A stretch of DNA of 64,000 bases from RGIG8124 sp045130665 (GTDB lineage Bacteria > Bacillota > Clostridia > Christensenellales > CAG-917), in NCBI GenBank assembly GCA_045130665.1, contig JBGUQC010000001.1, positions 124,001-188,000 on the forward strand, in the 5' to 3' direction. The position numbers and the translations under genes are program-made. Shown here piece by piece: positions 18,088 to 25,999 of the stretch (position 1 is its first letter; each line of letters starts with the position of its first letter). Below the pieces are notes generated by a model, which was not told the origin of the DNA, ran no database searches, and saw only the letters and a list, made by a program, of their open reading frames with translations.

Positions 18088-19998
18088 ATGATTTCAACAA
18101 CATATGCAATGAGAAAAGGATATAAGCCTATCGATTTCTTTTATCGTAGCGTTGTTGACGTTAAAACAAAGAAAGTCAAATTTGTAGATGCATTCCAAAT
18201 TCTTAACGATAGATATGTCGGAAGAATGAATGTTATGAATTATTTCTTTATTGCAGAGAATTCAGTTCGTATTAATGAATTAAACTTAATTGCTTTAGAT
18301 GAACTCAAGAATTACAACCAAGTAATGAGAGAAAACTTCTATATTCCAGATGTAGTTTACTCACTTCCACTTACAACTCGTTTCTTGGGATCAGATAGAG
18401 ATTTAGAAATTCTTCAAGCAACTTTGAGAGAAAAAGGATATAAGAAGGGACAATTAGTTATTGCATTTAATGCAAATACACTAATGGCACTTCCAAAAGA
18501 TGCAAAGATCAGATACGATAGACTTAGACGTATGGGATATAAGACATGTGTCTATGGAATCGGTGAAGAATTTAACGAATTAGATTTATTTGCAAGATAT
18601 AACTTTGATTATTTAAGATGCGAAGCAGTTTACTTTGATGCAACACCTGCAAAAAAGAGATTACTTGCTATGTTAGTAAAATACTGCAAAGCTAATAAAA
18701 TGACCATAATCATGGAAGGAGTAGATACACCTAGCCAGGTAACAAGATTTAAAAAAGAAGGAATCATGTTATATACAGGTAAGGCTGTAGCTAAATTAAC
18801 CCGTTGGGTTACAAGAGATATTTTAGGACTTCCAGGATTAAAGCCAGAACAAAGAGAAGAATATATTAAAAAGATTGAAGCTGAAAAAGCTGAAGCAAAG
18901 AGAAAAGAAGAACTTGCTAAAGAAAAAGCAAGACTTGCTCAAATAGATAAAGCTAAAAAAGATGCAGAGGCTGGAAGAGTTATTGCTCCAGAACAACCAA
19001 AACCAGAACTCACAAAGAGTCCATATCAAGTAAGATTGGAAAAACAAAAGGCTGCAGCAAAAAGAGCTGAAGAAATTCGTGCAGCAAAGAAAGCCGAAAA
19101 AGCAGAACTATTTGATGTAAGAAAAGAAGATAGAGATACCAAGAGAGAAAGAAAACTATACGAAGAGGTTGCAAGTTCATATGCAAAAGAAAGTAGTATG
19201 TTTGGAGATCCTTTTGGCGGAACTCTAGGTGGAGTTGGTGGATTTAAATTAAATTTAGGTAAAACTGCACCAAAATATAAATCTAAAGATGCGGAGCTTA
19301 TTATTTCCGAACCAGAAGAGGAAGAAGTTAGTTCTTATGAAAGTGAAAAAGTCCTTGGCGAAGGCAAAGCTGTAAAAGAATATGTAGATGAAAAGAAAGC
19401 AGATGCCGAAGATAAAGCCAGAGAAGAAGCTGAAGCAAAAGCCAAAGAAGAAAGAATAAAAGCTAAACTTGCAGCAAGAGAGGCAAGAGAAGCAAAAGAA
19501 AAAGAGGAAGAAGAGGAATCAACTCAAGAAGAGACTGTTGAAAATTTAGTTATTGAAGAACAACCAGTTATAGAAAATAAGGCTGTTGATAACTCTGTTC
19601 AAGAAATAGTTGAAGAAAATAACGAAAATATAGAATCTGTGGATAACCAAGAAGTCCAAGAAGAAGACGATGAACCAAAAGGACATTATAATGAAAAACA
19701 TCAATGGGTTGATGAAAATGGTAATGTTTACAATGGTTATTGGGATGAAAATGGAAATTGGGTGGACTATGAAGAGTTCGATGAGCTAGAAGAAGGGCAC
19801 TACAATGAAAAAGGACAATGGGTTGCTGCAGATGGAACCGTATATAACGGTTATTATGATGAACAAGGTAGATGGATAGATTACTCATATCAAAATGAAG
19901 ATGGAGAATGGGTAGATAACGGCTACTTTGATGAGAGAATAGGAAAATGGGTTCCATACGGATACTTTGATGAAGATGGCGTATGGCATAACTTTTAA
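18088..19998 (+). CDS. Degenerate EAL-domain scaffold protein with charged linker and aromatic/Gly C-terminal repeats
   Basis: 636 residues. Residues 1-245 follow the EAL phosphodiesterase order, but the catalytic motifs are lost. VDAFQIL stands where EAL-x-R belongs, and YGIGEEFNELDLFARYNFDYLR where the DDFG...K segment belongs. Only MEGVDTPSQVTRFKKEGI resembles the conserved EGVET block. It is therefore probably a non-hydrolytic c-di-GMP binder or structural domain. Residues about 250-520 are Lys/Glu/Ala-rich, with coiled-coil character. The last about 105 residues (from base 19678) contain aromatic repeats of the type G-[YH]-[YWF]-[ND]-E-x-G-x-W. No signal peptide is seen, so it is probably cytoplasmic. 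AAGGAAGG precedes the ATG. It is followed closely by a membrane-anchored TasA-like gene. Confidence 0.65.
   Translation: MISTTYAMRKGYKPIDFFYRSVVDVKTKKVKFVDAFQILNDRYVGRMNVMNYFFIAENSVRINELNLIALDELKNYNQVMRENFYIPDVVYSLPLTTRFLGSDRDLEILQATLREKGYKKGQLVIAFNANTLMALPKDAKIRYDRLRRMGYKTCVYGIGEEFNELDLFARYNFDYLRCEAVYFDATPAKKRLLAMLVKYCKANKMTIIMEGVDTPSQVTRFKKEGIMLYTGKAVAKLTRWVTRDILGLPGLKPEQREEYIKKIEAEKAEAKRKEELAKEKARLAQIDKAKKDAEAGRVIAPEQPKPELTKSPYQVRLEKQKAAAKRAEEIRAAKKAEKAELFDVRKEDRDTKRERKLYEEVASSYAKESSMFGDPFGGTLGGVGGFKLNLGKTAPKYKSKDAELIISEPEEEEVSSYESEKVLGEGKAVKEYVDEKKADAEDKAREEAEAKAKEERIKAKLAAREAREAKEKEEEEESTQEETVENLVIEEQPVIENKAVDNSVQEIVEENNENIESVDNQEVQEEDDEPKGHYNEKHQWVDENGNVYNGYWDENGNWVDYEEFDELEEGHYNEKGQWVAADGTVYNGYYDEQGRWIDYSYQNEDGEWVDNGYFDERIGKWVPYGYFDEDGVWHNF
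19678..19995 (+). repeat. Aromatic/glycine protein repeats, G-[YH]-x-[ND]-E-x-G-x-W
   Basis: Successive units are GHYNEKHQWVDENGNVYNGY, WDENGNWVDY, GHYNEKGQWVAADGTVYNGY, YDEQGRWIDY, QNEDGEWVDN, GYFDERIGKWVPY and GYFDEDGVWHNF. They are regular, acidic and Trp/Tyr-rich at the extreme C-terminus. The composition is reminiscent of EAGR boxes of mycoplasma cytoskeletal proteins, but I cannot establish homology. Confidence 0.7.
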
Positions 19999-20032
19999 AG
20001 TTATATAGGGAGTCTTCGTAGGAGATAGACTA

Positions 20033-21187
20033 ATGGCAGAAGATGAAAAGATCTTAGACCAGCAAGAAGCTGCAAATAATGAAGAAAATGTAACACCACA
20101 AGAGAATGTGGATAATTCTTCTAATGCAGAAGAGCCTCAAAAGGATACAAAGAAATCCAAAAAAGACAAAAAAAGCGAGGCAAATGCTGAAAAAGAAAAA
20201 TTAAGTGCAAAAGAAAAAGCCCAAAAAGAATGGGAAGATTCTATTGTTGCTAATAAAAGAGTTAAGAGAGAAATAACAAGAAAGAAGGTTACAAAGATTT
20301 TGTCTCTCATTTTAATTTTATCTTTACTCTTAACATCTATTGTTTATGTTATGCTCTTGTTTATTGAAGAAAACTCAATTCGTATTACCGCAACATCTAA
20401 AGATGAAAAAACTATTTCACTATCTAACGATGGTGATGTTTGGGCCCCGGTACTAAATGTTGAAGGTCCAGATAGAATGTGGAACATTAGTTATAATCCT
20501 GAATATGATGAAAAAGGCATCTCTGATCAAACTGTTCCAACAATGGAGCATTATCAATCTCTTATAAGTGCTGTATCTGATGATTCATCAGTTACAGGAA
20601 TGCTTAGTACAAAAGAAGATAATTTTATTGCATTTGCGTTTATGCTTAAAAACACATCAGATTTGTCTGCTGAAAATATTAATATAAATATTCGAATGAA
20701 TATCGAGGCAAGTGGCAAAAAGCACCAATATGGTATTATTGATGCTATAAGAGTTTTATGGATTGAGGAATATGGTGATGTTGCTGCACATATCCTTGAT
20801 GATAATCATACGGGAGTATATGCATCTAAAACCAACAATCAAGCTGTTATCGATATGCAATATGAATTATTTAATGTAACGGATGAAGAAGGTAATAAAC
20901 CTACCGAAGTAGTAGAGAAGTGGGCCTATCCTATGGGAATGGTTAACGATGCTGATCAAAAATTTAAATTGGACTATGCTTGGACAGAAGAAGATGTGGA
21001 TAGGGGATTTAAAGATACTATTGGTTTTATTTCTGATACAGCTGTATTTGATTATGAAAGTTATCTTGTTCCACAAGAAGTTGTAAGATTTGTGGTTTGT
21101 GTTTGGATAGAAGGCAGTGATTTTGACTGTAATGATGGAGCGCTTGAAAGTTTTGTTAGTTTAAGCATTGATTTCAGTGCATATTAA
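20033..21187 (+). CDS. Membrane-anchored TasA/camelysin-like protein with long cytoplasmic tail
   Basis: 384 residues. About 85 N-terminal residues are charged and Lys/Glu-rich (cytoplasmic), followed by a single hydrophobic segment at about 88-111 (TKILSLILILSLLLTSIVYV) and an extracellular domain. The C-terminus VRFVVCVWIEGSDFDCNDG...SLSIDFSAY matches the cysteine-bearing 'vWxEGxDxDC...f' ending of camelysin/TasA-like subunits. Unlike them it lacks an 'AWF' leader, so it should stay membrane-bound. GGAG lies upstream and it begins 34 bases after the EAL-like gene, so the two are probably co-transcribed. Inferred role: fibre base, or a coupling of the cytoplasmic EAL-like scaffold to extracellular fibres. 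Confidence 0.65.
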   Translation: MAEDEKILDQQEAANNEENVTPQENVDNSSNAEEPQKDTKKSKKDKKSEANAEKEKLSAKEKAQKEWEDSIVANKRVKREITRKKVTKILSLILILSLLLTSIVYVMLLFIEENSIRITATSKDEKTISLSNDGDVWAPVLNVEGPDRMWNISYNPEYDEKGISDQTVPTMEHYQSLISAVSDDSSVTGMLSTKEDNFIAFAFMLKNTSDLSAENININIRMNIEASGKKHQYGIIDAIRVLWIEEYGDVAAHILDDNHTGVYASKTNNQAVIDMQYELFNVTDEEGNKPTEVVEKWAYPMGMVNDADQKFKLDYAWTEEDVDRGFKDTIGFISDTAVFDYESYLVPQEVVRFVVCVWIEGSDFDCNDGALESFVSLSIDFSAY

Positions 21188-21409
21188 AAAAATACGCATA
21201 CATGCGCAAATTATAATTCTATATAAGTTTATTCATAATATATATATGTTATATGCAAAAGTAGGTTTGAAAAATATGAAAGTTTTAAAATTTATAAATA
21301 AAAATAATAAAATTAATTTATTTGTGAATAATTATGCATAAATAATATTGAAAAAGTATACAAATATGTTCTAGATGTATTGAAAAAGGTAAAGTAAAGC
21401 GATTGATTA

Positions 21410-21439
21410 TTGACACTAGAATATAATATATAATATTAT
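21410..21439 (+). promoter_or_regulatory. Promoter of the TasA-like subunit gene
   Basis: Consensus TTGACA (21410-21415), 18-base spacer, TATTAT (21434-21439). The alternative TAATAT gives a 15-base spacer. Confidence 0.6.
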
Positions 21440-21447
21440 ATACATGT

Positions 21448-21490
21448 GTGATAAACAGAATATTGGATTTTTATTGAATATTTTTATCAC
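21448..21490 (+). promoter_or_regulatory. 5'-terminal mRNA stem-loop of the TasA-like subunit transcript
   Basis: GTGATAAA (21448-21455) pairs with TTTATCAC (21483-21490), and AATATT (21459-21464) pairs with AATATT (21477-21482), leaving only a three-base bulge and a 12-base loop. The stem begins close to the predicted start of transcription, the position of known mRNA-stabilising 5' hairpins. Confidence 0.6.
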
Positions 21491-21557
21491 AAATGAAAAA
21501 GGCAAAACAAAAAAATAATATATGACTCTCGGGGAATTCTCCGAAAAGGAGTAAAAA

Positions 21558-22568
21558 ATGAAAAAGAAAGGTTTGATTATAGCAACGATCGTTATGGTTC
21601 TTGTATTAGCAGTTTCCTTAACGACAGCAACATACGCTTGGTTCACAGCAAGTAGTAATACAAGTATTGATACTATTGAGTTAAGCGTAAAAGCAGCTAA
21701 CAGTGTTTCAATCGGTGCAAAAGTTGGCAATGGCAATACTCAAGATGACTATATGTATGAAACTGTTACATTAGGTAGAGGAACAGCTGGCACATCTGCT
21801 GCAAACACTCCTTCCTATACTGGTGGTACAACAGGTTTGGGTTCAACTTTAGGATTTGCTGGAGATGGCACAACTACACTTAACTTATCTACAGCAGTTG
21901 CAACAGCAACATCAATAACAGTTGCTTCTGCACCAGCATCAATTGATGACGGATTTAATCCATCACATATTATTTTCAAAGCTAATGCTGGCACATCAGA
22001 TACTACAGTAAAAGCAGATTCTGTTAACTATGCAGATGCAAACTTAGACTATGTTGTTTTAAAGATGGGTGCACAAGCTGCAAAAGCAGGTATTAAAGGT
22101 ATTTATGCTGAAATTAAGATTACAACATCTGATACAGCTACAACATTAAAAATGATGGCAGCAATGCATTTCTATATTTCTGTTAATGGCGTAGCATTTG
22201 ATGAAATTGATTTATTTGGTTCAAATAGATATAGCGCATCTAAAACAAGTTTAACAGCATCAACAGTTCCAGGCGTAGTTTATTCAACATCTGAAGGTCA
22301 AGCAGTTGCAACTATTAGATTCTTAATTGCAGGAAATGTTACAGCAACAAGTGGTTCTGGTGAATCAGCAACAGTTACAGGTGATGACTTAGCATACAAT
22401 GGAAATGGAATTATCCCATTTGATATCTATGCATATGTATATGGTCCAGACAATGATTGTATTTCAACACAAACAGGTTGTTCAGCTAAATTTGACATTG
22501 AATTCTTTGGCGTAAGTGAAGTTGCAGATGTCGTTGCAGCAAATACATTATTAGGATCTACACCATAA
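21558..22568 (+). CDS. TasA/camelysin-like major fibre subunit (SipW-type signal)
   Basis: 336 residues. The leader MKKKGLIIATIVMVLVLAVS ends TYAWFTASSN, a textbook SipW-type signal (cleavage near residue 26-28). The mature chain is Ala/Thr/Gly/Ser-rich and its end, FDIYAYVYGPDNDCIS...GCSAKFDIEFFGV, matches the conserved terminal block of camelysin/TasA-like proteins, with two Cys positions. TasA proteins polymerise into extracellular biofilm fibres. A consensus promoter, structured leader, AAAAGGAG site, own strong terminator and low-complexity highly expressed-looking composition suggest this is the abundant subunit of the system. Alternative: a protease-like camelysin, but no metal-binding motif is seen. 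Confidence 0.8.
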   Translation: MKKKGLIIATIVMVLVLAVSLTTATYAWFTASSNTSIDTIELSVKAANSVSIGAKVGNGNTQDDYMYETVTLGRGTAGTSAANTPSYTGGTTGLGSTLGFAGDGTTTLNLSTAVATATSITVASAPASIDDGFNPSHIIFKANAGTSDTTVKADSVNYADANLDYVVLKMGAQAAKAGIKGIYAEIKITTSDTATTLKMMAAMHFYISVNGVAFDEIDLFGSNRYSASKTSLTASTVPGVVYSTSEGQAVATIRFLIAGNVTATSGSGESATVTGDDLAYNGNGIIPFDIYAYVYGPDNDCISTQTGCSAKFDIEFFGVSEVADVVAANTLLGSTP

Positions 22569-22615
22569 TATCTTATAAAACCTGATTATTGAATAATCGA
22601 AAAATGAATAATAAA

Positions 22616-22644
22616 ACGCCAGGGATGTCCCTGGCGTCTTTTTT
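22616..22644 (+). terminator. Strong terminator of the TasA-like subunit gene
   Basis: ACGCCAGGGA (22616-22625) and TCCCTGGCGT (22628-22637) form a perfect 10-bp stem, followed by CTTTTTT. It is the most GC-rich hairpin nearby. Confidence 0.9.
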
Positions 22645-22685
22645 ACAATTAAATATTGCTTTATCATGAAGAGTAATTATGGTAT

Positions 22686-22713
22686 TTGACAATGCAAATA
22701 TTTAAGATATAAT
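22686..22713 (+). promoter_or_regulatory. Promoter of the DUF3467-like gene
   Basis: TTGACA (22686-22691), 16-base spacer, TATAAT (22708-22713), both perfect hexamers. Confidence 0.75.
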
Positions 22714-22744
22714 GAAAACATAGTTACAAAAAAGGAGTCATAAT

Positions 22745-23104
22745 ATGGTTATTAAAGGTGAATATAAATATGCGGAAGACTACAAAGCTAATTATTCGAA
22801 TGGAGTAGTTGGTGGATTTAGATCCCCAGATGAATTATGTATTAATTTTTATTCGGAATCTGTGACATTGCCAAAAGTATTTGACCTGAATATAGATGAA
22901 ATATCTAAAACAGTAAAAGAAAATGGTGTAAGAGCATCTCAAATTACAAGAACTATTGTTTCACAAATAGTTATGAATAAAGATTCAGCTATAAAATTAA
23001 GAGATTGGCTTAATGATAATATTAATAAAATAGATAATCCAAGAGAAGATGGACATAATCCAAATGATCCATCAACAGTAAATATTTCTGGTTTATTTAA
23101 CTAG
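22745..23104 (+). CDS. Small DUF3467-like protein
   Basis: 119 residues. The pattern 'YANxVxxxxSPDExxxxFxSExxxxP' followed by 'RxxVSxxxMxxxxAxKLxxxLxxNIxxxD' resembles DUF3467, a small uncharacterised family. Here it reads KANYSNGVVGGFRSPDELCI and IVMNKDSAIKLRDWLNDNI. No signal peptide or membrane segment is present. It has its own consensus promoter, AAAGGAG site and terminator, so it is a separate transcription unit between the fibre subunit and the first SipW-like peptidase. Its function is unknown; the family name is a tentative pattern match. Confidence 0.5.
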   Translation: MVIKGEYKYAEDYKANYSNGVVGGFRSPDELCINFYSESVTLPKVFDLNIDEISKTVKENGVRASQITRTIVSQIVMNKDSAIKLRDWLNDNINKIDNPREDGHNPNDPSTVNISGLFN

Positions 23105-23134
23105 TTAAATAAAAATTGTTTTTATATTTAATAT

Positions 23135-23164
23135 GAGACCAATAGTCAAGTTGGTCTCTTTTTT
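23135..23164 (+). terminator. Terminator of the DUF3467-like gene
   Basis: GAGACCAA (23135-23142), 8-base loop, TTGGTCTC (23151-23158), then TTTTTT. Confidence 0.9.
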
Positions 23165-23190
23165 ATAAAAAGAGTATTATAATTTTGATA

Positions 23191-23220
23191 TTGACACCAT
23201 AACTATCATTTTTGTATAAT
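23191..23220 (+). promoter_or_regulatory. Promoter of the SipW-like/AAA+/DUF2357 cassette
   Basis: TTGACA (23191-23196), 18-base spacer, TATAAT (23215-23220), followed by a leader of roughly 200 bases. Confidence 0.75.
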
Positions 23221-23227
23221 TATATAC

Positions 23228-23434
23228 GTATAGGTATAAGTCTATACATTTCTAGTATATAGAAACGATCAACAAAGTTAGACGTATTAAGTGATTTCAA
23301 TATCATTGATAGGGCGATAGGCATGGTGCGTTTAACCTTCATCAAGTGCTCGCTAATTAATATAAGTGCATAGCATGAAAAGGACAATAAGTCTAGTGTT
23401 TATAGTGAGAGGTTAGTAAAGAGAGGGTATCTCT
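23228..23434 (+). promoter_or_regulatory. Long structured 5' leader of the first SipW-like gene
   Basis: There is no gene in this stretch of about 200 bases. Hairpins GTATAG/CTATAC (23228-23247) and TTTCTA/TAGAAA (23249-23265) stand at its start. At the end, AGAGA (23420-23424) pairs with TCTCT (23430-23434), directly abutting the ATG and enclosing the GGG of the ribosome binding site. I recognise no known riboswitch class. It is consistent with translational control, but this is inference. Confidence 0.5.
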
Positions 23435-24325
23435 ATGTCCGCAAAGGCAAAAAAGGAATTAACTCCTAAACAAAAAAAGATTCAAACCGCATTAAATTGG
23501 GTTATTAATGTAATTTGTATATTAATAATCGTTTTTGCATTAGTTTTGTCTGTTGTAACAATTGCTCAAACAACAGATACAGATAATTTACCACACTTAG
23601 GAAAGAGCTATTTCTTAGCAGTTAAGACAGACTCAATGTCTGGAACTTTTGAAGTTGGTGACATGATTATTGCTAAACAAGTAACATCGGACCAAGCAAA
23701 AACTTTGCAAGTTGGTCAAGTAATTACTTTTAGACAAATCATTGGACAAAGAACAATGATTAATACGCACAGAATTGTTGAAGTAATTTCTGAAAATGGT
23801 ACTGTTCAATATCGTACACAAGGTGACCATGAGGCTTTACCAGATTCTAGATTGGTAGGATCAGGTAATGTTATTGCAACTTGGGGTAAACCAGGTTCAC
23901 AAGCAGATAAAGATTCATACGGGAAAGTGCTTAAAGGTGTAGGTAAAATTAATAACTGGTTATATGATGAAGATCATCTTTCTGCTTCTGGTAAGAGCAC
24001 AAGATATTTCTTGGTAATTGTTCTTCCATTAATCTTATTATTCGTTGGATATGGTTTCGTAATGATTTATTCACTTATTAAGAATAAACTTGCAAAGCAA
24101 GCTGAAGTTGCAGTTAACGATTTATCCGATGAAGATAAGGAAAGAATTGCTAGAGAGTATCTTGCATCTCAAGGCGTAGATGCAGATGCATCAGAAGAAG
24201 ACCAGGTAGAAAAGGCTGAAGAAAGTGAAGTCCCAACAGAGGAAGTCGCTGAAGAAACAGTTGCAGATGAAGCACCAGTTGAAGAATCAGCAGAAGAAGT
24301 CTCCGAAGAAAAGAAGGAAGACTAA
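23435..24325 (+). CDS. SipW-like (archaeal/ER-type, S26B) signal peptidase I
   Basis: 296 residues. A membrane segment at about 20-45 precedes the catalytic serine block VKTDSMSGTFEVGDMIIAK (Ser67); THRIVEV places His112 where ER-type/SipW enzymes have the catalytic histidine instead of the lysine of ordinary bacterial SPases. QGDHEALPDSRLV follows and a second membrane segment lies at about 189-213. The tail from about 225 is strongly acidic. SipW enzymes process TasA-type proteins, and several such substrates are encoded in this window. The start is preceded by GAGAGGG within a small hairpin. Confidence 0.88.
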   Translation: MSAKAKKELTPKQKKIQTALNWVINVICILIIVFALVLSVVTIAQTTDTDNLPHLGKSYFLAVKTDSMSGTFEVGDMIIAKQVTSDQAKTLQVGQVITFRQIIGQRTMINTHRIVEVISENGTVQYRTQGDHEALPDSRLVGSGNVIATWGKPGSQADKDSYGKVLKGVGKINNWLYDEDHLSASGKSTRYFLVIVLPLILLFVGYGFVMIYSLIKNKLAKQAEVAVNDLSDEDKERIAREYLASQGVDADASEEDQVEKAEESEVPTEEVAEETVADEAPVEESAEEVSEEKKED

Positions 24326-24352
24326 TTCTACCTAGAGAATCGTATAGCTAGT

Positions 24353-24428
24353 TAATTTTTAATTAACATCCAAATAGACAATTATTAATTTTTAAGTTGT
24401 TTGTTTACACTTTACGTATACACGTAAA
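24353..24428. repeat. Two inverted repeats in the sipW-AAA spacer
   Basis: GTTAATT-TTT-AATTAAC (24351-24367) and TTTACGT-ATAC-ACGTAAA (24411-24428), each with perfect 7-bp arms. No T-run follows either one, so they are more likely operator or leader structures than terminators. The next gene lacks a clear ribosome binding site. Confidence 0.45.
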
Positions 24429-24450
24429 AACTCAAAAGTTACTATAGACT

Positions 24451-25968
24451 ATGGATATTCAAAATGTATTTACATTCTTAAGGGCTTTTCTAGGTGCATT
24501 CTATGACAAAGGCTTGGGTGCAATATTCTGGGGATTCCTTCATATGTTCTATAACGATGGGTACGGTGAGGCGTTCCAATTGTTCGGTGGTATGACCACA
24601 GGCGAAAAGGCTGTTGGTATGATTTTCGTCATACTTATAGTAATCGCAATTTTGGCATTGGTTGTTCTCATTATCTTTGGAATAAGAAAGTTATTAAGAA
24701 TTAATAGAAATGTCGTTCTTCCACAAGACTTGGTAGAAGAATGTGCAAATTTAAAGAAACAAATTATTAAGATGTCCGCTGAAAAAGATCGTATCTTGGG
24801 TATGAAAGTTTCAGATATTGGAAACTACGACGGAGAAGAAGGCGGTGAAGGCGGCGAAGGTAAAAACGAGGAAGCTATTAAAGCTGGTGAATCTCGTTTC
24901 TATAAACTTACAGAAATAGACCAATTGTATGCAGACTACGTAGATCCTATGTACGATGACTCAATTACATTGGAACAACTCTGCGATATGTTTAGAAACT
25001 TCGCTTGCTCTAAGATGAGATTGTACTATGAACCACGAATTATTAGATTGTTCATAGCAGGATTTAGTACAACACGTCTTCTTATCTTACAAGGTATTTC
25101 TGGTACAGGTAAGACATCTCTTCCACACGCTATGGGTATATTCTTTAATAACCCAGCTACAATTGCTTCAGTTCAGCCATCATGGCGTGATAGAACTGAG
25201 TTGTTCGGATACTTCAACGAATTCACAAAGCGTTTCAACGAAACCGAAGTTTTGAAGAAAATGTACGAAGCTACATGGAATAAGAACATTTATCTCACCA
25301 TCTTGGACGAGATGAACATTGCCCGTGTTGAGTACTATTTCGCAGAAATGTTATCAATTCTTGAAATGCCATCCCGTGATGAGTGGATTGTTGACTTGGT
25401 TCCATCTGGTTGGCCAAATGACCCTAAACATATTGAGAAAGGACGTTTCCAATTACCTCAAAATATGTGGTTCATTGGTACAGCTAACAACGACGACTCG
25501 ACATTCGCTATCTCAGATAAGGTTTACGATAGAGCAATGCCTATTAACATTAACTCTAAAGGTGTTCCTTTCGAAGCTCCTTATCAAGATACAATTTGGA
25601 TGAGCGCAACACACCTTGAAGAATTGTTCGATGAAGCAAAAGAAAACCATAAGGTTTCTCAAGAAAACTTGGACAAGATTAACACCCTTGATGACTATGT
25701 CATCAAGCACTTCCGTCTTGCGTTTGGTAACCGTATTGTTAAGCAATTAAAGGAATTCGTTCCTTCATATATTGGATGCGGTGGAACCGAATTGGATGGA
25801 TTGGATTACGTTTTATGTAATAAGATTCTTAGAAAGTTTGAATCATTGAACTTGTCCTATATTCGTGACGAAATTGATGGTCTCTGTTTATATCTTTCAG
25901 AATTGTTCGGCGAAGATTCAATGGGTGAGTGTAAAGAGTACTTACAAAGATTGAAGAAGTTATTCTAA
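24451..25968 (+). CDS. Membrane-anchored McrB-like AAA+ ATPase
   Basis: 505 residues. A hydrophobic N-terminus with a clear transmembrane segment at about 55-80 (GMIFVILIVIAILALVVLII) is followed by a short coiled coil, a Gly/Glu linker (EEGGEGGEG) and an AAA+ domain: Walker A GISGTGKTS (Gly215-Ser223), PSWRDRTELFGYFNEF, Walker B LTILDEMNIARVEYYF (Asp286-Glu287), and sensor-1 FIGTANNDDSTF. 'DEMNIAR' and 'P-x-W-x-D-x-x-x-L-x-G' are features of the McrB/MoxR-like branch. Unlike McrB there is no DNA-binding N-domain; a membrane anchor replaces it. The adjacent gene carries the McrC-associated DUF2357. No clear Shine-Dalgarno site precedes the ATG. Confidence 0.8.
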   Translation: MDIQNVFTFLRAFLGAFYDKGLGAIFWGFLHMFYNDGYGEAFQLFGGMTTGEKAVGMIFVILIVIAILALVVLIIFGIRKLLRINRNVVLPQDLVEECANLKKQIIKMSAEKDRILGMKVSDIGNYDGEEGGEGGEGKNEEAIKAGESRFYKLTEIDQLYADYVDPMYDDSITLEQLCDMFRNFACSKMRLYYEPRIIRLFIAGFSTTRLLILQGISGTGKTSLPHAMGIFFNNPATIASVQPSWRDRTELFGYFNEFTKRFNETEVLKKMYEATWNKNIYLTILDEMNIARVEYYFAEMLSILEMPSRDEWIVDLVPSGWPNDPKHIEKGRFQLPQNMWFIGTANNDDSTFAISDKVYDRAMPININSKGVPFEAPYQDTIWMSATHLEELFDEAKENHKVSQENLDKINTLDDYVIKHFRLAFGNRIVKQLKEFVPSYIGCGGTELDGLDYVLCNKILRKFESLNLSYIRDEIDGLCLYLSELFGEDSMGECKEYLQRLKKLF

Positions 25969-25999
25969 TATTATTAGAATCGTTTATGGAGATAGTGCT

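Larger units (their letters stand above)
21188..21557. other. 370-base intergenic region and 5' leader of the TasA-like subunit gene
   Basis: No credible gene is seen. It contains a short inverted repeat CGCAT-AC-ATGCG (21195-21206), AT-rich filler, a promoter (21410-21439), a large leader stem-loop (21448-21490) and a second hairpin (21529-21544) just ahead of the ribosome binding site. Confidence 0.7.

Noticed and set aside
21276..21341. 21-codon frame (MKVLKFINK...) in the TasA-like gene leader region
   Set aside because: Weak ribosome site, very AT-rich composition, lies upstream of the mapped-looking promoter; no support as a gene.
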